From: Nitrososphaerota archaeon
GTDB lineage: Archaea > Thermoproteota > Nitrososphaeria > Nitrososphaerales > CADDZS01
NCBI GenBank assembly: GCA_021325255.1
Contig: JAJPHP010000005.1
Coordinates: 1 to 52,495 of the forward strand
Length of the DNA stretch: 52,495 nt
Direction of reading: 5' to 3'
Under the pieces are notes generated by a model, which was not told where the DNA came from, made no database searches, and saw nothing but the letters and a program-made list of their open reading frames with translations. Shown in pieces: positions 9,545 through 19,400 of the stretch. The translations under genes were made by a program, and so were the position numbers. Each line of letters begins with the position of its first letter. Position 1 is the stretch's first letter.

Positions 9545-9770
9545 AGGTTTGATTTCGCGACTTGACCCTCGTCAATTCGTCCAAACTCTTATTCTTTTTT
9601 CCACAGGGAAGTGAAACAGAAAGTCTCCGCTGCATTTCCTGGAAAACATACAGCTCGATCGACGTTTCCTAAACGCTACCTGCAATAGTAGAGAGAATAA
9701 GGCGAGGGTAACCGCCTTACACGAGTGTTTTTTTCTCCTACCGCAACGATTCTCGTTCCATCAATTCTGT
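9545..9770. other. intergenic region upstream of the synthase gene
   Basis: It holds no gene. Short T-rich runs are present (9591-9599 and 9727-9733), but I cannot assign a terminator or promoter with confidence. Confidence 0.25.
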
Positions 9771-10130
9771 TCAAGGCTTCGAGAAAGTGTCGATGGTTAG
9801 ACTTTCTTTTATTACGGTGTGAGGGATTGTAGTGTTCGTATTTCTCACCCCAGGTATCTTCGAGATCTCATAAAGAAGTTGCTTGGCCGATGTTTTGTCG
9901 CTTCGTCTTGCAATAAGCAGAATGTCTGAAGTTCCAAACATGAGATATACCGACATCACACCTGCGAGCTTCGCAATTGCGTTAGCAATTTTTTCTTGGT
10001 CCAGCCCCTTGTGGTTGCAAACTACTCTTGAAACAAGCAGATAATCCGTGCACAGAAGATCCGTGAAGCAGGACTGGACGTTCTGATTGTTTCGGCCCCC
10101 GAGAATGTCTTCTAGTCTCCGATGTCCCAT
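9771..10130 (-). CDS. Lrp/AsnC-type effector-binding (RAM) domain protein
   Basis: The C-terminal 90 residues match a stand-alone RAM domain of the Lrp/AsnC family, which binds amino acids or other small effectors. Evidence is the repeated betaalphabeta pattern: VVCNHKGLDQEKIANAIAKL, then YLMFGTSDILLIARR, then IPGVRNTNT. No helix-turn-helix is present. The ATG at 10130 puts the first 30 residues antisense to the M24 peptidase, and those residues look unlike the family, so the real start is probably near 10050. Confidence 0.65.
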   Translation of the reverse strand: MGHRRLEDILGGRNNQNVQSCFTDLLCTDYLLVSRVVCNHKGLDQEKIANAIAKLAGVMSVYLMFGTSDILLIARRSDKTSAKQLLYEISKIPGVRNTNTTIPHTVIKESLTIDTFSKP

Positions 10131-11199
10131 TTAGCTTTACCAGCGCGAACAAGCTGCTATTCTGCTCGAGACGGGCATCTCCAATCATGTGCATCGTGCC
10201 GGGAGAAGGCGAACCTTCTCTTGTCCTGTCCGCTGCGGCGTTGGACGTGACCAAGAAACACACGTGGATCAAAGATCTTCGGTTGTATGCGACTGGAACA
10301 TACATATGGAGAAAGGAAAAGGTGGAGCTCGCAGGAGCGACATTCCTTGAGGCTATTACTAAAGCCTCTCCGAAAAAGTTTCGGGCAAGAGTTCTCCCCG
10401 AATAGGCATCGAAAACAATGACTTGGCCTTCCAGAATTATCATGGGTTGAAGAATTCATTCAAAACCGCTGAATTCGAAAATGCACTGGATCTGATATTG
10501 CTGACTCGCAAGATAAAGAACGCCGAAGAGATCAGGAGATTTGAAGAATCAAATCGGATAATTTGCAGGGTGATGAAAAAGATAGAGTCAGCGTGCAAGG
10601 ATCGCCCCACCGAGCTTGAGCTTGACATTCTCTTGAAATCGCGACTACTGAAGGAAGGCGCCGAATCTTGGCAGCAGACAACGATTGCAGCCGACCCAGT
10701 TAACGGCCCAGACATCTACAACCAGCCCATTCCCAGGCGAAGGCTGAAGCCGGGTGACCTGATCAGATTAGACATTGGATCTGTCTACAAGGGATATACG
10801 GCGGATATCTCCCGGACTTTTGCAGTAGAGAGGGTCCATCCCAGAGCGGCGAAGACATACAAGGTCTTGAAGGATGCATTCGTCAAGTACTTGGATGCTA
10901 TCGGGCCGGGGAGGAAGGCCTCGGAAATCAACATAGGGGTCGTTACCTACGTCAGAGAGAACCTCGACAAAGAGTACTACAGGGGGAACGTCGGGCACGG
11001 AACAGGCGTAGAGCTTTATGACAAGCCGCTACTCGGACCAGACGACCACACCTTGCTGCACGAAGGAATGACTCTTTCATACGAAGTGCCTTACCACATT
11101 TCCGGGCTCGGTGGTCTCAATCTGGAGGATAGCATTGTGATAACCCGCCGCGGCAAGAAAGTCGTATCAGAGTATGACAGAGATATCGTGATAGTATGA
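10041..11199 (+). pseudogene. M24 family Xaa-Pro-type aminopeptidase, disrupted
   Basis: A metallopeptidase of the creatinase/prolidase fold. An N-terminal piece (IREAGLDVLIVSAPENVF) is followed by a TAG at 10113-10115 where relatives usually have Tyr. Frame changes follow near 10120 and 10165, and another near 10400 (ARVLPE to IGIENNDLAFQNYHG). The catalytic domain (10423-11199) is intact and keeps the metal ligands in LDIGS, TADIS, GHGTG, YEVP and LEDS. It would trim N-terminal residues next to proline. Its stop overlaps the next gene by ATGA at 11196. The start is not clear. The catalytic part could still be translated separately. Confidence 0.7.
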
Positions 11200-12133
11200 A
11201 AGCAGCGATTGTCATCCATGGGGGAGCGATTAACCCCGATTCAGGGGAGTTCGCTCAAGGAGTTTCGAAAACAGCCAGAGAAGGAATGGAAGTACTCGCA
11301 AGTGGTGGAAACTCAACCGACGCGGTGACCGAGGCAATTGGGCTCTTGGAGCAAAATCCGATATTCAATGCCGGAGTCGGCGCGTGGCCCAATCTCGATG
11401 GAGAGGTCGAGCTGGACGCGATAATCATGGAGGGCAAGAACCTGAGGGCTGGAGCCGTCGCCGCCGCGTAGAACCTAAAGAGCCCCATCGCCGTAGCGCG
11501 AAAGGTGATGGAGGAGACAGATCATATTCTTCTTGCGGGGCGAGGGGCTGAGAATTTCGCCAAAGTTTTCAATCTGTACGAGAAACACGAGATTCCAGAG
11601 GCAAGACTCAGGGAATGGAATTTACTGAAGAAAAAACTGCAGTCAGGAGAGCCTATCCCCATGCTCGAATATTGGAAGAAAATCAAAAAGTGGGCAGTTC
11701 AGGGGGATACCGTTGGAGCCGTCGCCATAGATCGCGAGGGCCTCATCAGCGCGGCTACATCTTCCGGGGCTTTCCGATGAAATTGCCTGGACGAGTAGGG
11801 GATGTTCCGATAATCGGGTGCTCGACATTCGCGGACAACGAGGCAGGCGGCGTCTCGATTACGGGTCATGGTGAAGTCGTGATGACCAACGCCCTAGCCA
11901 AATCTTGCGTCGACCTTATGCGCAGAGGAATCTCAGCCCAGATGGCCCTTGAATCAATGGGTGAACTGATCAATAACAAGACGAACGGCAGAATAATTCT
12001 CTGCATAATCGGGATAGATAAGAAGGGAAGAGCCGGTCTAGTCCGCAATATAGATGCGACTCCTCACGCGCTATTTGACGAATCGATGGAAGCACCCAAG
12101 ATCCAGTTCGCAAAGAAAGTGCTCCTGAGCTAG
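11196..12133 (+). pseudogene. isoaspartyl peptidase/L-asparaginase (Ntn hydrolase), disrupted
   Basis: A plant-type asparaginase/isoaspartyl dipeptidase that matures by self-cleavage before a Thr. The start overlaps the M24 stop by 4 bases. The first block contains IHGGA and NAGVG and stops at TAG 11469-11471, where a Gln is expected (GAVAAA-stop-NLKSP). The second contains the nucleophile context GDTVGAVA and ends with a frame loss near 11778 (TSSGAFR then MKLPGRVGD). The third runs to 12133 with ADNEAGG and GHGE. All catalytic motifs survive. With the M24 gene it would form a peptide-salvage operon. Confidence 0.75.
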
Positions 12134-12527
12134 GATGCACGGAAGTAACAAATCTGAGGGAGAAATATTCGTACATCGTTTGAATTGTGCAGGAGCGAAG
12201 TTATTCCAGAAGGAATCCTCGCAAGTTCCGGCATCGTGGTCTGGCTGCGCTTAAAGGAGCGCTTTTCCCTGGCGGCGTGTAACTCTTACTCGGGGCAAAC
12301 CCCCCATTCTCGTCAGGAATGAGTCTTTGATCTTCTTTTGGGCTCTGATGTTGGTTTATTTACACATTTTTTGGATCGTCTCAAAGGTCTTGAGACCCCT
12401 GCCAAGAAGGATTCAACGTTTACCTGACGGACTCTGTATCCGTCCCATTAAGGGCGGATTTCGGCAGAAATCTTGGCCTAGGACTTAAAAACACTGAAGC
12501 TCCGAACTAGTATTGTGCTAACTTTTC
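12134..12527. promoter_or_regulatory. 394-base intergenic region with pyrIE promoter
   Basis: No gene is recognised. The sequence ggacttaaaaacac contains a likely TATA box (cttaaaaac, 12484-12492) 36 bases before the ATG at 12528. That predicts transcription starting about 10-15 bases before the start codon. The remaining 340 bases show nothing that I can name. Confidence 0.45.
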
Positions 12528-13706
12528 ATGTCTGAGCAGACATTATTGGTGGGAAAGATCAAGAATGGCATAGTGATCGATCATATTGCGCCAGGTAAGG
12601 GCTTAACCATCTTAAAGTTGTTTGATGCAGAATCTGACGCCAAAATGGTGATCGCAACGAATGTTCCTAGTACGAGCTTAGGAAAGAAGGACCTCATCAA
12701 GATCGAAGGCAACTACCTCACCTCGACGCAAATAGACATCTTGGGTTTGATATCTCCCAATGCTACCGTCAACCTGATCAAGGATTATGTTGTGAGCGAG
12801 AAGAAAAAAGTAAAACCGCCGGCCGAGATACCGCACCTTCTCGATTGTAAGAACCCAAAATGTGCGTCCAGGGGCCTTCTCAGCAGGTTCAGAGTACTCC
12901 TGACAGAGCCCATCGAGAACAGCTATTTTGAATGCATGAGTTGTGGCCACAGAATATTCTACGAAGAAGCAATTGAGGAGATTCTAAAAAAGATCTCAAC
13001 TGGCGTTCTGATATCGCTGGACAGTATTCAGAGAGAATTGTTGGATTTGCTGATCAAAAAGGGAGGAATAAGACTGAATCAATCATTCAAACTCAAGAGC
13101 GGGCGCGTTAGTCCCTACTTTGTGAATTTCGGCGCCCTGACCGATGGCGAATCCCTTTCCAAGTTGCGATGGATATTGGGCGGATTCACATGGTTTCTAC
13201 TGAATAGTCACGCAATAAAGGACTTTGAATTTGTATTCGGCCCGGCGTATAAGGGGATAAACTTGGCGACGCTGACCTGCGAAGGGCTCACCGAATTCGT
13301 GGGGTTGAACAAGCGGTACCTGTATGACAGGAAGGAGTCTAAACTCTACGGCGACGTGAAGATGGATAGTGAGATCGTAGGGCAAGAATACTACAGGCCC
13401 GGACAGAAAATCATGGTAGTCGACGACACGATCAGTACGGGCGAGACGAAACTTGAATCAATCCAAAAACTCTCCAAGCTCAAGGATAGGGAGATCGTGG
13501 GCATTGTTGTGTGTGTAGATCGAGAAGAATCCTCGCTACATGGAAAGAGTGCAATCGAAGAGGTTAGAGAAGCCCTGGGTGTGCAGGTTTTTCCGATTCT
13601 GACCGCCAGTGTGATTTATGATTTGGTAAAGGGAATTCTCAGCGAAGAAGAAAGATCTGCTTGGATCGAGTACTACAACAAATACGGAGCAGTGCGTCTA
13701 AAGTAA
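12528..13706 (+). CDS. PyrI-PyrE fusion (ATCase regulatory chain + orotate phosphoribosyltransferase)
   Basis: A 392-residue fusion of two pyrimidine-biosynthesis modules. Residues 1-150 resemble the aspartate carbamoyltransferase regulatory chain: a beta-rich nucleotide-binding start (LLVGKIKNGIVIDHI) and a zinc site with Cys107, Cys112, Cys136 and Cys139. Residues 165-392 are an orotate phosphoribosyltransferase: KLKSGRVSPYF (about 188-198), FGPAYKGI (about 238-244) and the PRPP loop VVDDTISTGE (about 297-306). No pyrB is in the window. The fusion could put orotate use under the same nucleotide feedback as carbamoyl-aspartate synthesis. Both halves look intact. Confidence 0.85.
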   Translation: MSEQTLLVGKIKNGIVIDHIAPGKGLTILKLFDAESDAKMVIATNVPSTSLGKKDLIKIEGNYLTSTQIDILGLISPNATVNLIKDYVVSEKKKVKPPAEIPHLLDCKNPKCASRGLLSRFRVLLTEPIENSYFECMSCGHRIFYEEAIEEILKKISTGVLISLDSIQRELLDLLIKKGGIRLNQSFKLKSGRVSPYFVNFGALTDGESLSKLRWILGGFTWFLLNSHAIKDFEFVFGPAYKGINLATLTCEGLTEFVGLNKRYLYDRKESKLYGDVKMDSEIVGQEYYRPGQKIMVVDDTISTGETKLESIQKLSKLKDREIVGIVVCVDREESSLHGKSAIEEVREALGVQVFPILTASVIYDLVKGILSEEERSAWIEYYNKYGAVRLK

Positions 13707-13820
13707 TCCATCGCTCATGTATGGTGCGCTACATGCCCTTTTCAAAAAGACCAGTTGGAGCCGATGGATTAATTTCAGTTTGCTAGTTCACTTTGATCCA
13801 AAGGCACCACATGCGGTCTT

Positions 13821-14819
13821 TTAGGTCATCTCTCCAGCGATGTTTGTGAGCATCAACTTTTTGACTTCATTTTGTGGCAGGCACCACATCATCTTCACCA
13901 ACGCGACTTCCGGAAGCATGTCTCGCACGGGTATGATATTTGAAATTGACAGAATGTCCCGATCCATGGCATACATTCCGAGTTTTTCACCGCCATACAG
14001 GCATTGGGTGGTGAGCGCTGTTGGTCTCCCAAACCTTTCGATTACCTCGGGGAATCCGTCGTCAACACGAAAGTGACCTATGCCTGACCCTTCGAGGACT
14101 GCTCCCGCGCATGGATTCAGGAATCTATCGAGCTGCTCATTTGTTAGAGCAGGATGAACTTTGATCAAGGACACGTTTCGATTAAGTGAAGTTCTGACCT
14201 CGAGACGCGCGTCGTCAGACCGCTTGACCCTCCAGTCAACGAGTTCTATTTTATCACCCAAACAATAGCCGAGAGGTTCGCGGTTTATACTAGCAAATGC
14301 CTGTCTTTCGTGAGAGTTGATTTTCTTGGCGCGTGTTCCACGAATGATGACCTTGCTTTTCTCCGCGGAGGAGAACAAGACGCACACTTCTGCCAAATCA
14401 GCAAAAGCTGCGACCATTACAGCTGAATTCAGGTTGCTGACACCATCCGTCTGTGGGTCCCCCATGGGAATCATAGATCCCGTCATCACGACTGGTACCG
14501 GCAGACCAGCAAGCATGAAACTCAGCGCCGCAGCTGTATATTGCATTGTGTCCGTTCCGTGGAGCAGTACTATTCTATCCACGTTTGATTTGATCGAACT
14601 TTCGACGACTCTCGCGATCTTAATCCAGTCCTCAGGAATCATGTTTGCACTTCCTTTGCTGAGAACCTCCTTCACTTCGTACTTGACTCCGTCGATGTTT
14701 AGGGACGGAAAGACCTCTTCGACTTTGGCGATATCAGCCAAGCCAGATGAGTTCGGAAGGTATCGCGTCATGATCGTTCCCCCCGTGGTCAAGATGTGAA
14801 CAAGTTTCGTGGCTCCCAA
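13821..14819 (-). CDS. type I L-asparaginase
   Basis: A 332-residue asparaginase of the two-threonine type that hydrolyses asparagine to aspartate and ammonia. The first Thr is in TTGGTI (about 11-16), the second in HGTDTM (about 91), and the Lys region EKSKVIIRGTRAKK is present. GatD, the archaeal Glu-tRNA(Gln) amidotransferase subunit, has the same core but an N-terminal extension of some 80 residues and a gatE partner; neither is seen, so asparaginase is preferred. The gene converges on pyrIE and diverges from tcuA. Confidence 0.8.
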   Translation of the reverse strand: MGATKLVHILTTGGTIMTRYLPNSSGLADIAKVEEVFPSLNIDGVKYEVKEVLSKGSANMIPEDWIKIARVVESSIKSNVDRIVLLHGTDTMQYTAAALSFMLAGLPVPVVMTGSMIPMGDPQTDGVSNLNSAVMVAAFADLAEVCVLFSSAEKSKVIIRGTRAKKINSHERQAFASINREPLGYCLGDKIELVDWRVKRSDDARLEVRTSLNRNVSLIKVHPALTNEQLDRFLNPCAGAVLEGSGIGHFRVDDGFPEVIERFGRPTALTTQCLYGGEKLGMYAMDRDILSISNIIPVRDMLPEVALVKMMWCLPQNEVKKLMLTNIAGEMT

Positions 14820-15081
14820 ATTCTAGAGTGCGCAGATCGGATTGCGAATTCTTGCCCCCATGTTTAAACATTGACAGAAAGATTAGTGTGAATCGTTCGC
14901 TTTACACTTTCATTTCGTTGATTATTGAGGATGAAGTTACATGGTATTGCGAGGCGCAGCTGAATGAACGCCAGTACGGAACACTCCAGGAATAAATTTC
15001 GGACTGGATAGACTTAGATTCACTCTGTTTACTAACAAATCATGCTTATTATATTCTGAATTCAGCAGGTCTTTGTTTGGA
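14820..15081. promoter_or_regulatory. divergent promoter region asparaginase / tcuA
   Basis: This is the gap between two divergent genes. The sequence cttattatattctg (about 15044-15057) is a good TATA box about 28 bases before the tcuA ATG at 15082, so a leaderless or near-leaderless transcript is likely. Confidence 0.4.
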
Positions 15082-16472
15082 ATGCAAGATTTCGATGTCA
15101 TCGTTGTGGGCGGAGGCAATGCCGGTTTGTGCGCCGCCATCGAGGCGAAAGAGCATACCAACAGAGTTCTGATGATAGAGAGATCTCCAGCAGAGTTCAG
15201 AGGAGGCAACTCGAAATATACAAGGGACGTCCGATGCGCGCACGAGAAACCCGATGAATATGCCCTCGGCGAATATAGTGAGGAAGAATTCATGGAAGAT
15301 CTTCTGAAGGTTACGCGAGGAGAGACCGACGGGGAACTCGCCCGGCTCGTGATCCGCGAATCGGTTCTCTTTCCTGATTGGATGGAGAAGCAGGCGTAAA
15401 GTGGCAAAAACCGATTAGCGGGACCCTCCACCTGTCAAGAACCAACAGATTCTTCCTCGGCGGGGGAAAGGCGTTGATCAATACCTATTACGCGCGAGCC
15501 GAGAAATTGGGAATCAAGGTGATGTATGACGCCAAGGTTGACGGTTTGGAAGTTGAAGACGGTTTATTCAAGGGCGCAGAAATTGTCACCAACGATCACA
15601 AAGACAAGGTCTCGGGCAGGTCAATCGTCATAGCCTCAGGTGGATTTGAGGCAAACATCAACTGGCTGAAAGAGTATTGGGGCGACGCTGCAAACAACTT
15701 CATAATTCGTGGTTCGCGATTTAATGACGGAAGAGTATTGAAAATGCTGATGCAATTGGGAGCGAAAACCACGGGAGACCCCCGCGAGATGCACGCGGTG
15801 GCGGTCGACGCCAGGTCTCCAGTGTTTGACTGTGGAATCATCAGCAGAATGGATTCGCTTCCCCTAGGCATTGTGGTCAACAAACTGGGCAGAAGGTTCT
15901 ACGATGAGGGCGAGGACCTGTGGCCGAAGAGATACGCAATTTGGGGTAAGTTGATAGCAGAACAGCCAGATCAAATCGCTTATTCCATCATTGACTGTAA
16001 AGTCCTGGGCAAGTTTCTTCCTCCCCTGTTCGACGCGCTAAAATCAGATACGATTCAAGGTCTTGCAAAGCTCCTCGATGTGGACAGAGCTACGTTTGCG
16101 GAAACTGTATCTGCGTTTAACTCGCATGTGTCAAGCAATTCTTCATCCTTCAACCCGCGAATATTGGATGAGTGCAAAACAACAGGTCTAGAACCGCCTA
16201 AATCTCATTGGGCCATTCCGCTGGACGCCCCGCCTTTCCTTGCTTAGCCGTTGAAACCAGGAGTAACGTTCACCTACCTGGGAGTCAAGGTGAATTCGGA
16301 GGCGAGGATCTTCTCCGGTGACGGTAAACCATACCGAAACATTTTCGCGGCGGGAGAGGTAATGGCCGGAAACATACTTACTAGAGGCTACCTGGCTGGG
16401 TTTGGACTCACCATTGGTACTGCCTTTGGAAGAATCGCTGGAAGAGAGGCGAGTCGAGTAAAAACTGCCTGA
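15082..16472 (+). pseudogene. tricarballylate dehydrogenase-like flavoprotein (TcuA family), disrupted
   Basis: An FAD-dependent dehydrogenase related to TcuA and to the fumarate reductase flavoprotein. The dinucleotide site VVGGGNAGLCAAIEA starts at residue 7. A frame change near 15393 (PDWMEK to AGVKWQ) and a TAG at 16245-16247 (APPFLA-stop-PLKPGVTFT, where relatives have Tyr) break it into three frames. The C-terminal GEVMAGN ... RGYLAGFGL flavin motif is intact. Its stop overlaps the start region of tcuB. The family oxidises tricarballylate to aconitate and passes electrons to TcuB. Confidence 0.75.
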
Positions 16473-17565
16473 TATTTTCGATGAAGCCAGCAGACAATTC
16501 AACATCTGCAACTCCTGCAGATATTGCGAGGGCTTTTGTGCGGTGTGGCCCGCAATGGAGAGGAAGACCTCTTTCGATAAATCGGAGGTCACGTATCTAG
16601 CGAATCTGTGTCACGATTGCAGAGATTGCTACTACGCCTGCCCTTACATACCGCCTCACGAGTTCAACATCAACATTCCGAAGGTCCTGAGCGAAGTCAG
16701 GCTGAAAAGTTACGAGGAAAACACTCAGCCAAAGTTCCTTTCAAAGATATTTGAAGTGCAGCAGCGGTTCTCCACCATAGCGACGTTGCTTTCTATCCTT
16801 CTGACATTTTCAGTTGCGCTCTTGGTTAGCGGTGAGCCAGCCTTCGTGGCACCACATGTTGAGCCGGGATCATTCTACGATATTTTCCCGTATCTCTTGA
16901 TAATTGTTGCAGGCGCCATCGTCGGGGCATACGTGGTTGCCTTGTTTGTGAAGGGAGTCATCAGTTATTGCGTCAGCCTTCGCGGTTCTTTTAGGCATTT
17001 TCTAAACTTTAGAGCCAACTTGCTCGCCATGGAGGATTCGCTCGGCCACAGGTGGTTCAGAGGAGGGGGAGCGGGCTGCACTCATCAGAGTTCAGAGCCC
17101 TCGCATTCTTTTCTCTTGCAGCACGCGCTTATCATCTACGGGTTTCTCTCAGCTCTTGCGTCAACAATCTCCGCAGGCATATCGCAAGATGTCTTCGGTC
17201 TTATGCCCCCATATCCACTACTCAGTGTTCCAGTCATCCTTGCCACTTCAGGTGGACTTGCCTTGATTGTTGGTGTCGGGACTACTCTTTACCAAAAGAG
17301 ACGCACTGTCAAAGAATCGTCCTTTGAGGGAATGACGAGACTGGACTATTCCTTCCTGTCCATTCTCGGCTTGGTAGCGCTGACCGGAATGCTGACTCTT
17401 GTCTTGAGAGACACTGCATACATGGGAACAATATTCGCTCTTCACCTCGGGCTTGTTCTCTCTCTTTTCATAACGGCCCCGTATGGAAAATTCGTTCACT
17501 TTCTCTACAGATACATATCGCTTGTCAATAATAGGTTGGATGAGCTTACGGCGTCGCCTGCGTAG
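16471..17565 (+). CDS. TcuB/CitB-like iron-sulfur membrane electron-transfer protein
   Basis: This is the partner of TcuA. The N-terminus has two [4Fe-4S] motifs, CNSCRYCEGFC and CHDCRDCYYAC, followed by about six transmembrane helices (residues ~90-350). It should carry electrons from the flavoprotein to the quinone pool. The frame opens just after a TAA and contains no ATG before the first cluster. The in-frame ATG at 16543 would cut off the first cluster, so the start is probably a non-standard codon near 16474 or has been damaged. It overlaps the tcuA stop. Confidence 0.75.
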   Translation, partial: DIFDEASRQFNICNSCRYCEGFCAVWPAMERKTSFDKSEVTYLANLCHDCRDCYYACPYIPPHEFNINIPKVLSEVRLKSYEENTQPKFLSKIFEVQQRFSTIATLLSILLTFSVALLVSGEPAFVAPHVEPGSFYDIFPYLLIIVAGAIVGAYVVALFVKGVISYCVSLRGSFRHFLNFRANLLAMEDSLGHRWFRGGGAGCTHQSSEPSHSFLLQHALIIYGFLSALASTISAGISQDVFGLMPPYPLLSVPVILATSGGLALIVGVGTTLYQKRRTVKESSFEGMTRLDYSFLSILGLVALTGMLTLVLRDTAYMGTIFALHLGLVLSLFITAPYGKFVHFLYRYISLVNNRLDELTASPA

Positions 17566-17623
17566 AGAATCTACTTTCACTGATTGTTGCATTGAAATAC
17601 GAGCTTTGATCGAATAATATGTG

Positions 17624-18130
17624 ATGAATGAATTCGTCCATCCAAGCTTCGAAGCAGTCATGGAAGCCCATTCTAGGATAATCAAAAGAACTGGCGGCGA
17701 AGCTGGGATGGTCAGTGACTCCAACCTGAAGTACATTTTGGAGACAGTCCGTGACAATGATGAAGAGCTCAATACCGAATTAGAGGTAGTCAAGAAAAAG
17801 CGGCCTATCTGATGTATAACATGGTTGTGTCTCACTCGTTCCTTAACGGAAACGAAAGATCAGCTTATGAAGTCACAAAACGATTTTTGGAATTGAACAA
17901 TTGGATATTCGATCCAGAGTAGGAAGAAACATTTGAAGAATTGGTGTTGCTTGGTGCTGGAAGAGTTCGCCGGAACCATTTTGAAGATTGGGGAGGAAGC
18001 CATTTAAGGAAAAGTGGGAGTTCGAGCTGACCTTGCAGAAACAAGCACAAAATCAAAAGAGTTCCTGCGGTTTGTAGATCGAGGAATAGAAGAGGACAAG
18101 CGACTATTGAAGAAGCTTGCCAAGGCCTAG
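17624..18130 (+). pseudogene. Doc/Fic-family protein, disrupted
   Basis: A death-on-curing type Fic protein. The N-terminal part (FVHPSFEAVMEAHSRII, GGEAGMVSDSNLK) matches the Doc start. A one-base loss in the A run AAGAAAAAGCGG near 17795 moves the frame, after which AAYLMYNMVVSHSF and HSFLNGNERSAYEV appear; this is the Fic loop HxFxxGN(K/E)R. A TAG at 17920-17922 and further shifts follow. Doc toxins modify elongation factor Tu or other targets by phosphorylation or AMPylation. No Phd-type antitoxin gene is next to it. Confidence 0.65.
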
Positions 18131-18472
18131 CTCTAATTTTTTGCAAGGACTCTTCATTTTCTATTCGTGCACTAGTACTTCCACAGTCGTAGCGTTGACA
18201 ATGTTCGTGAGATTTCCTTTTCCTGTCTCAGATTGCCGCAACGCTCCGTGACCGACTGGGCGCCACCGTCAGCCTGTCGTGATAAGAATCTTCGTGGCAT
18301 CTGCTGCAGTCGTTCCAAATAAACAGAATTGCCCTAGCCATAAGCGAACTGCTTCCAAACGGCCAATCAATATGGTAAGCCTGGCTATTTTTGCAGGCAT
18401 GTCCAGCAGTGTAGGCGCATTTGGCGAGAGCCTCTTTCGCAGGCAGTTGTTGCCAGTTCCTCGTCGGGACCG
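18131..18472. other. intergenic region, nothing convincing
   Basis: Frames exist on both strands, but none shows family features or a sensible start. It lies downstream of both the Doc pseudogene (plus) and the membrane gene (minus). Confidence 0.3.
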
Positions 18473-19315
18473 CTACCCGTGCCTTCCTGAAATCCGGATC
18501 ATTCGGGTTGCACCGTACGAGACAAGCACAATACCCACCGCAAAAATTCCTGAGAATACATCAATGGCGATATTTGATAGCCCCACATTCGAGAACACCA
18601 AGTAGATTAGAACGGTCAAACCTATTCCAATTAGAGGCAGGCCGAAGAAGACGTAAAACAAGGCGTACTTTCTCTGAGTGCGAAGGCCACGTCCGACCGA
18701 TTTTGAATCAATTCTAACCTGATTTTCTTCTGGAATTTTTTCGAGAAGCCAATCATACAGAAAAAAAGTAGTCTGTTCTGTTCTTCTTTTGATCGTAATA
18801 GTACTTTCTCGCCATGATTCATGAAGGGTAGGAAAAGCACCTTTAGAATCGAGCGAAACAGTATTTGGCTGGCCCTTTTCGTAGGAACCTTCTGAGTAAA
18901 GCAGCTTAAACGAACAATAGGGATTTGAAGGCGGAGAGATTCTTAGAGAGCCTATCTTAAGTCCTGCATAAGGCACTTCCATAGGTTTTCGCAGTATCCC
19001 TGAAATCCGAACCATGTCTTCGTAGAACTCGAATTTCCTTGAGGTAACTAGCCACATCGTGATCGCAGCAATAGCTAGAATAGTTAGTCCTATGACAAAT
19101 CCAAAAATTTGCACGAGGTCATATGATGGGTCGCTCAAATTCAAGAAGGATGGATTAGAGTCTATGTTGTACCAGAGCGAGGCAAGCGCCACCGCAGACA
19201 ATACTCCCAGTACGGCGATGAAGGGCGCGTACTGTTTGTACTGATTCTTTGTGAAGAGTGGTGAATCCAGGCGTTTAGGGGACAAAGTCGCTTCTGATTT
19301 TCCTCCGGCGCACAA
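18473..19315 (-). CDS. four-helix membrane protein with PH-like middle domain
   Basis: A 280-residue protein. Two helices are near 30-50 and 68-92, a beta-rich soluble domain covers about 95-205 (KFEFYEDMVRISGILRKPME, like bacterial PH domains), and two helices are near 218-240 and 248-270. It is the first gene downstream of the RHS C-terminal fragment, 85 bases after its stop and on the same strand. In polymorphic toxin systems that position is typical of an immunity gene, so a role protecting against the RHS-borne membrane domain is possible but only inferred. Confidence 0.5.
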   Translation of the reverse strand: MCAGGKSEATLSPKRLDSPLFTKNQYKQYAPFIAVLGVLSAVALASLWYNIDSNPSFLNLSDPSYDLVQIFGFVIGLTILAIAAITMWLVTSRKFEFYEDMVRISGILRKPMEVPYAGLKIGSLRISPPSNPYCSFKLLYSEGSYEKGQPNTVSLDSKGAFPTLHESWRESTITIKRRTEQTTFFLYDWLLEKIPEENQVRIDSKSVGRGLRTQRKYALFYVFFGLPLIGIGLTVLIYLVFSNVGLSNIAIDVFSGIFAVGIVLVSYGATRMIRISGRHG

Positions 19316-19400
19316 ATAGAATGAATTACATGTGTTTTTTCTGCGAGTATAATCTTAGATTTTTGAACCCCGACGACCGTACGTCTTACGAGACCTAAAA

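Noticed and set aside
12150..12480. A structured RNA or riboswitch upstream of pyrIE
   Set aside because: The TATA box is only 36 bases from the ATG, so most of the region would not be in the transcript, and no recognisable fold was found.
13821..14819. GatD subunit of Glu-tRNA(Gln) amidotransferase
   Set aside because: It lacks the N-terminal extension of GatD and there is no gatE neighbour; the length fits stand-alone L-asparaginase.
16543..17565. TcuB starting at ATG 16543
   Set aside because: This would remove the first iron-sulfur motif CNSCRYCEGFC, which is clearly part of the family and lies in frame upstream.
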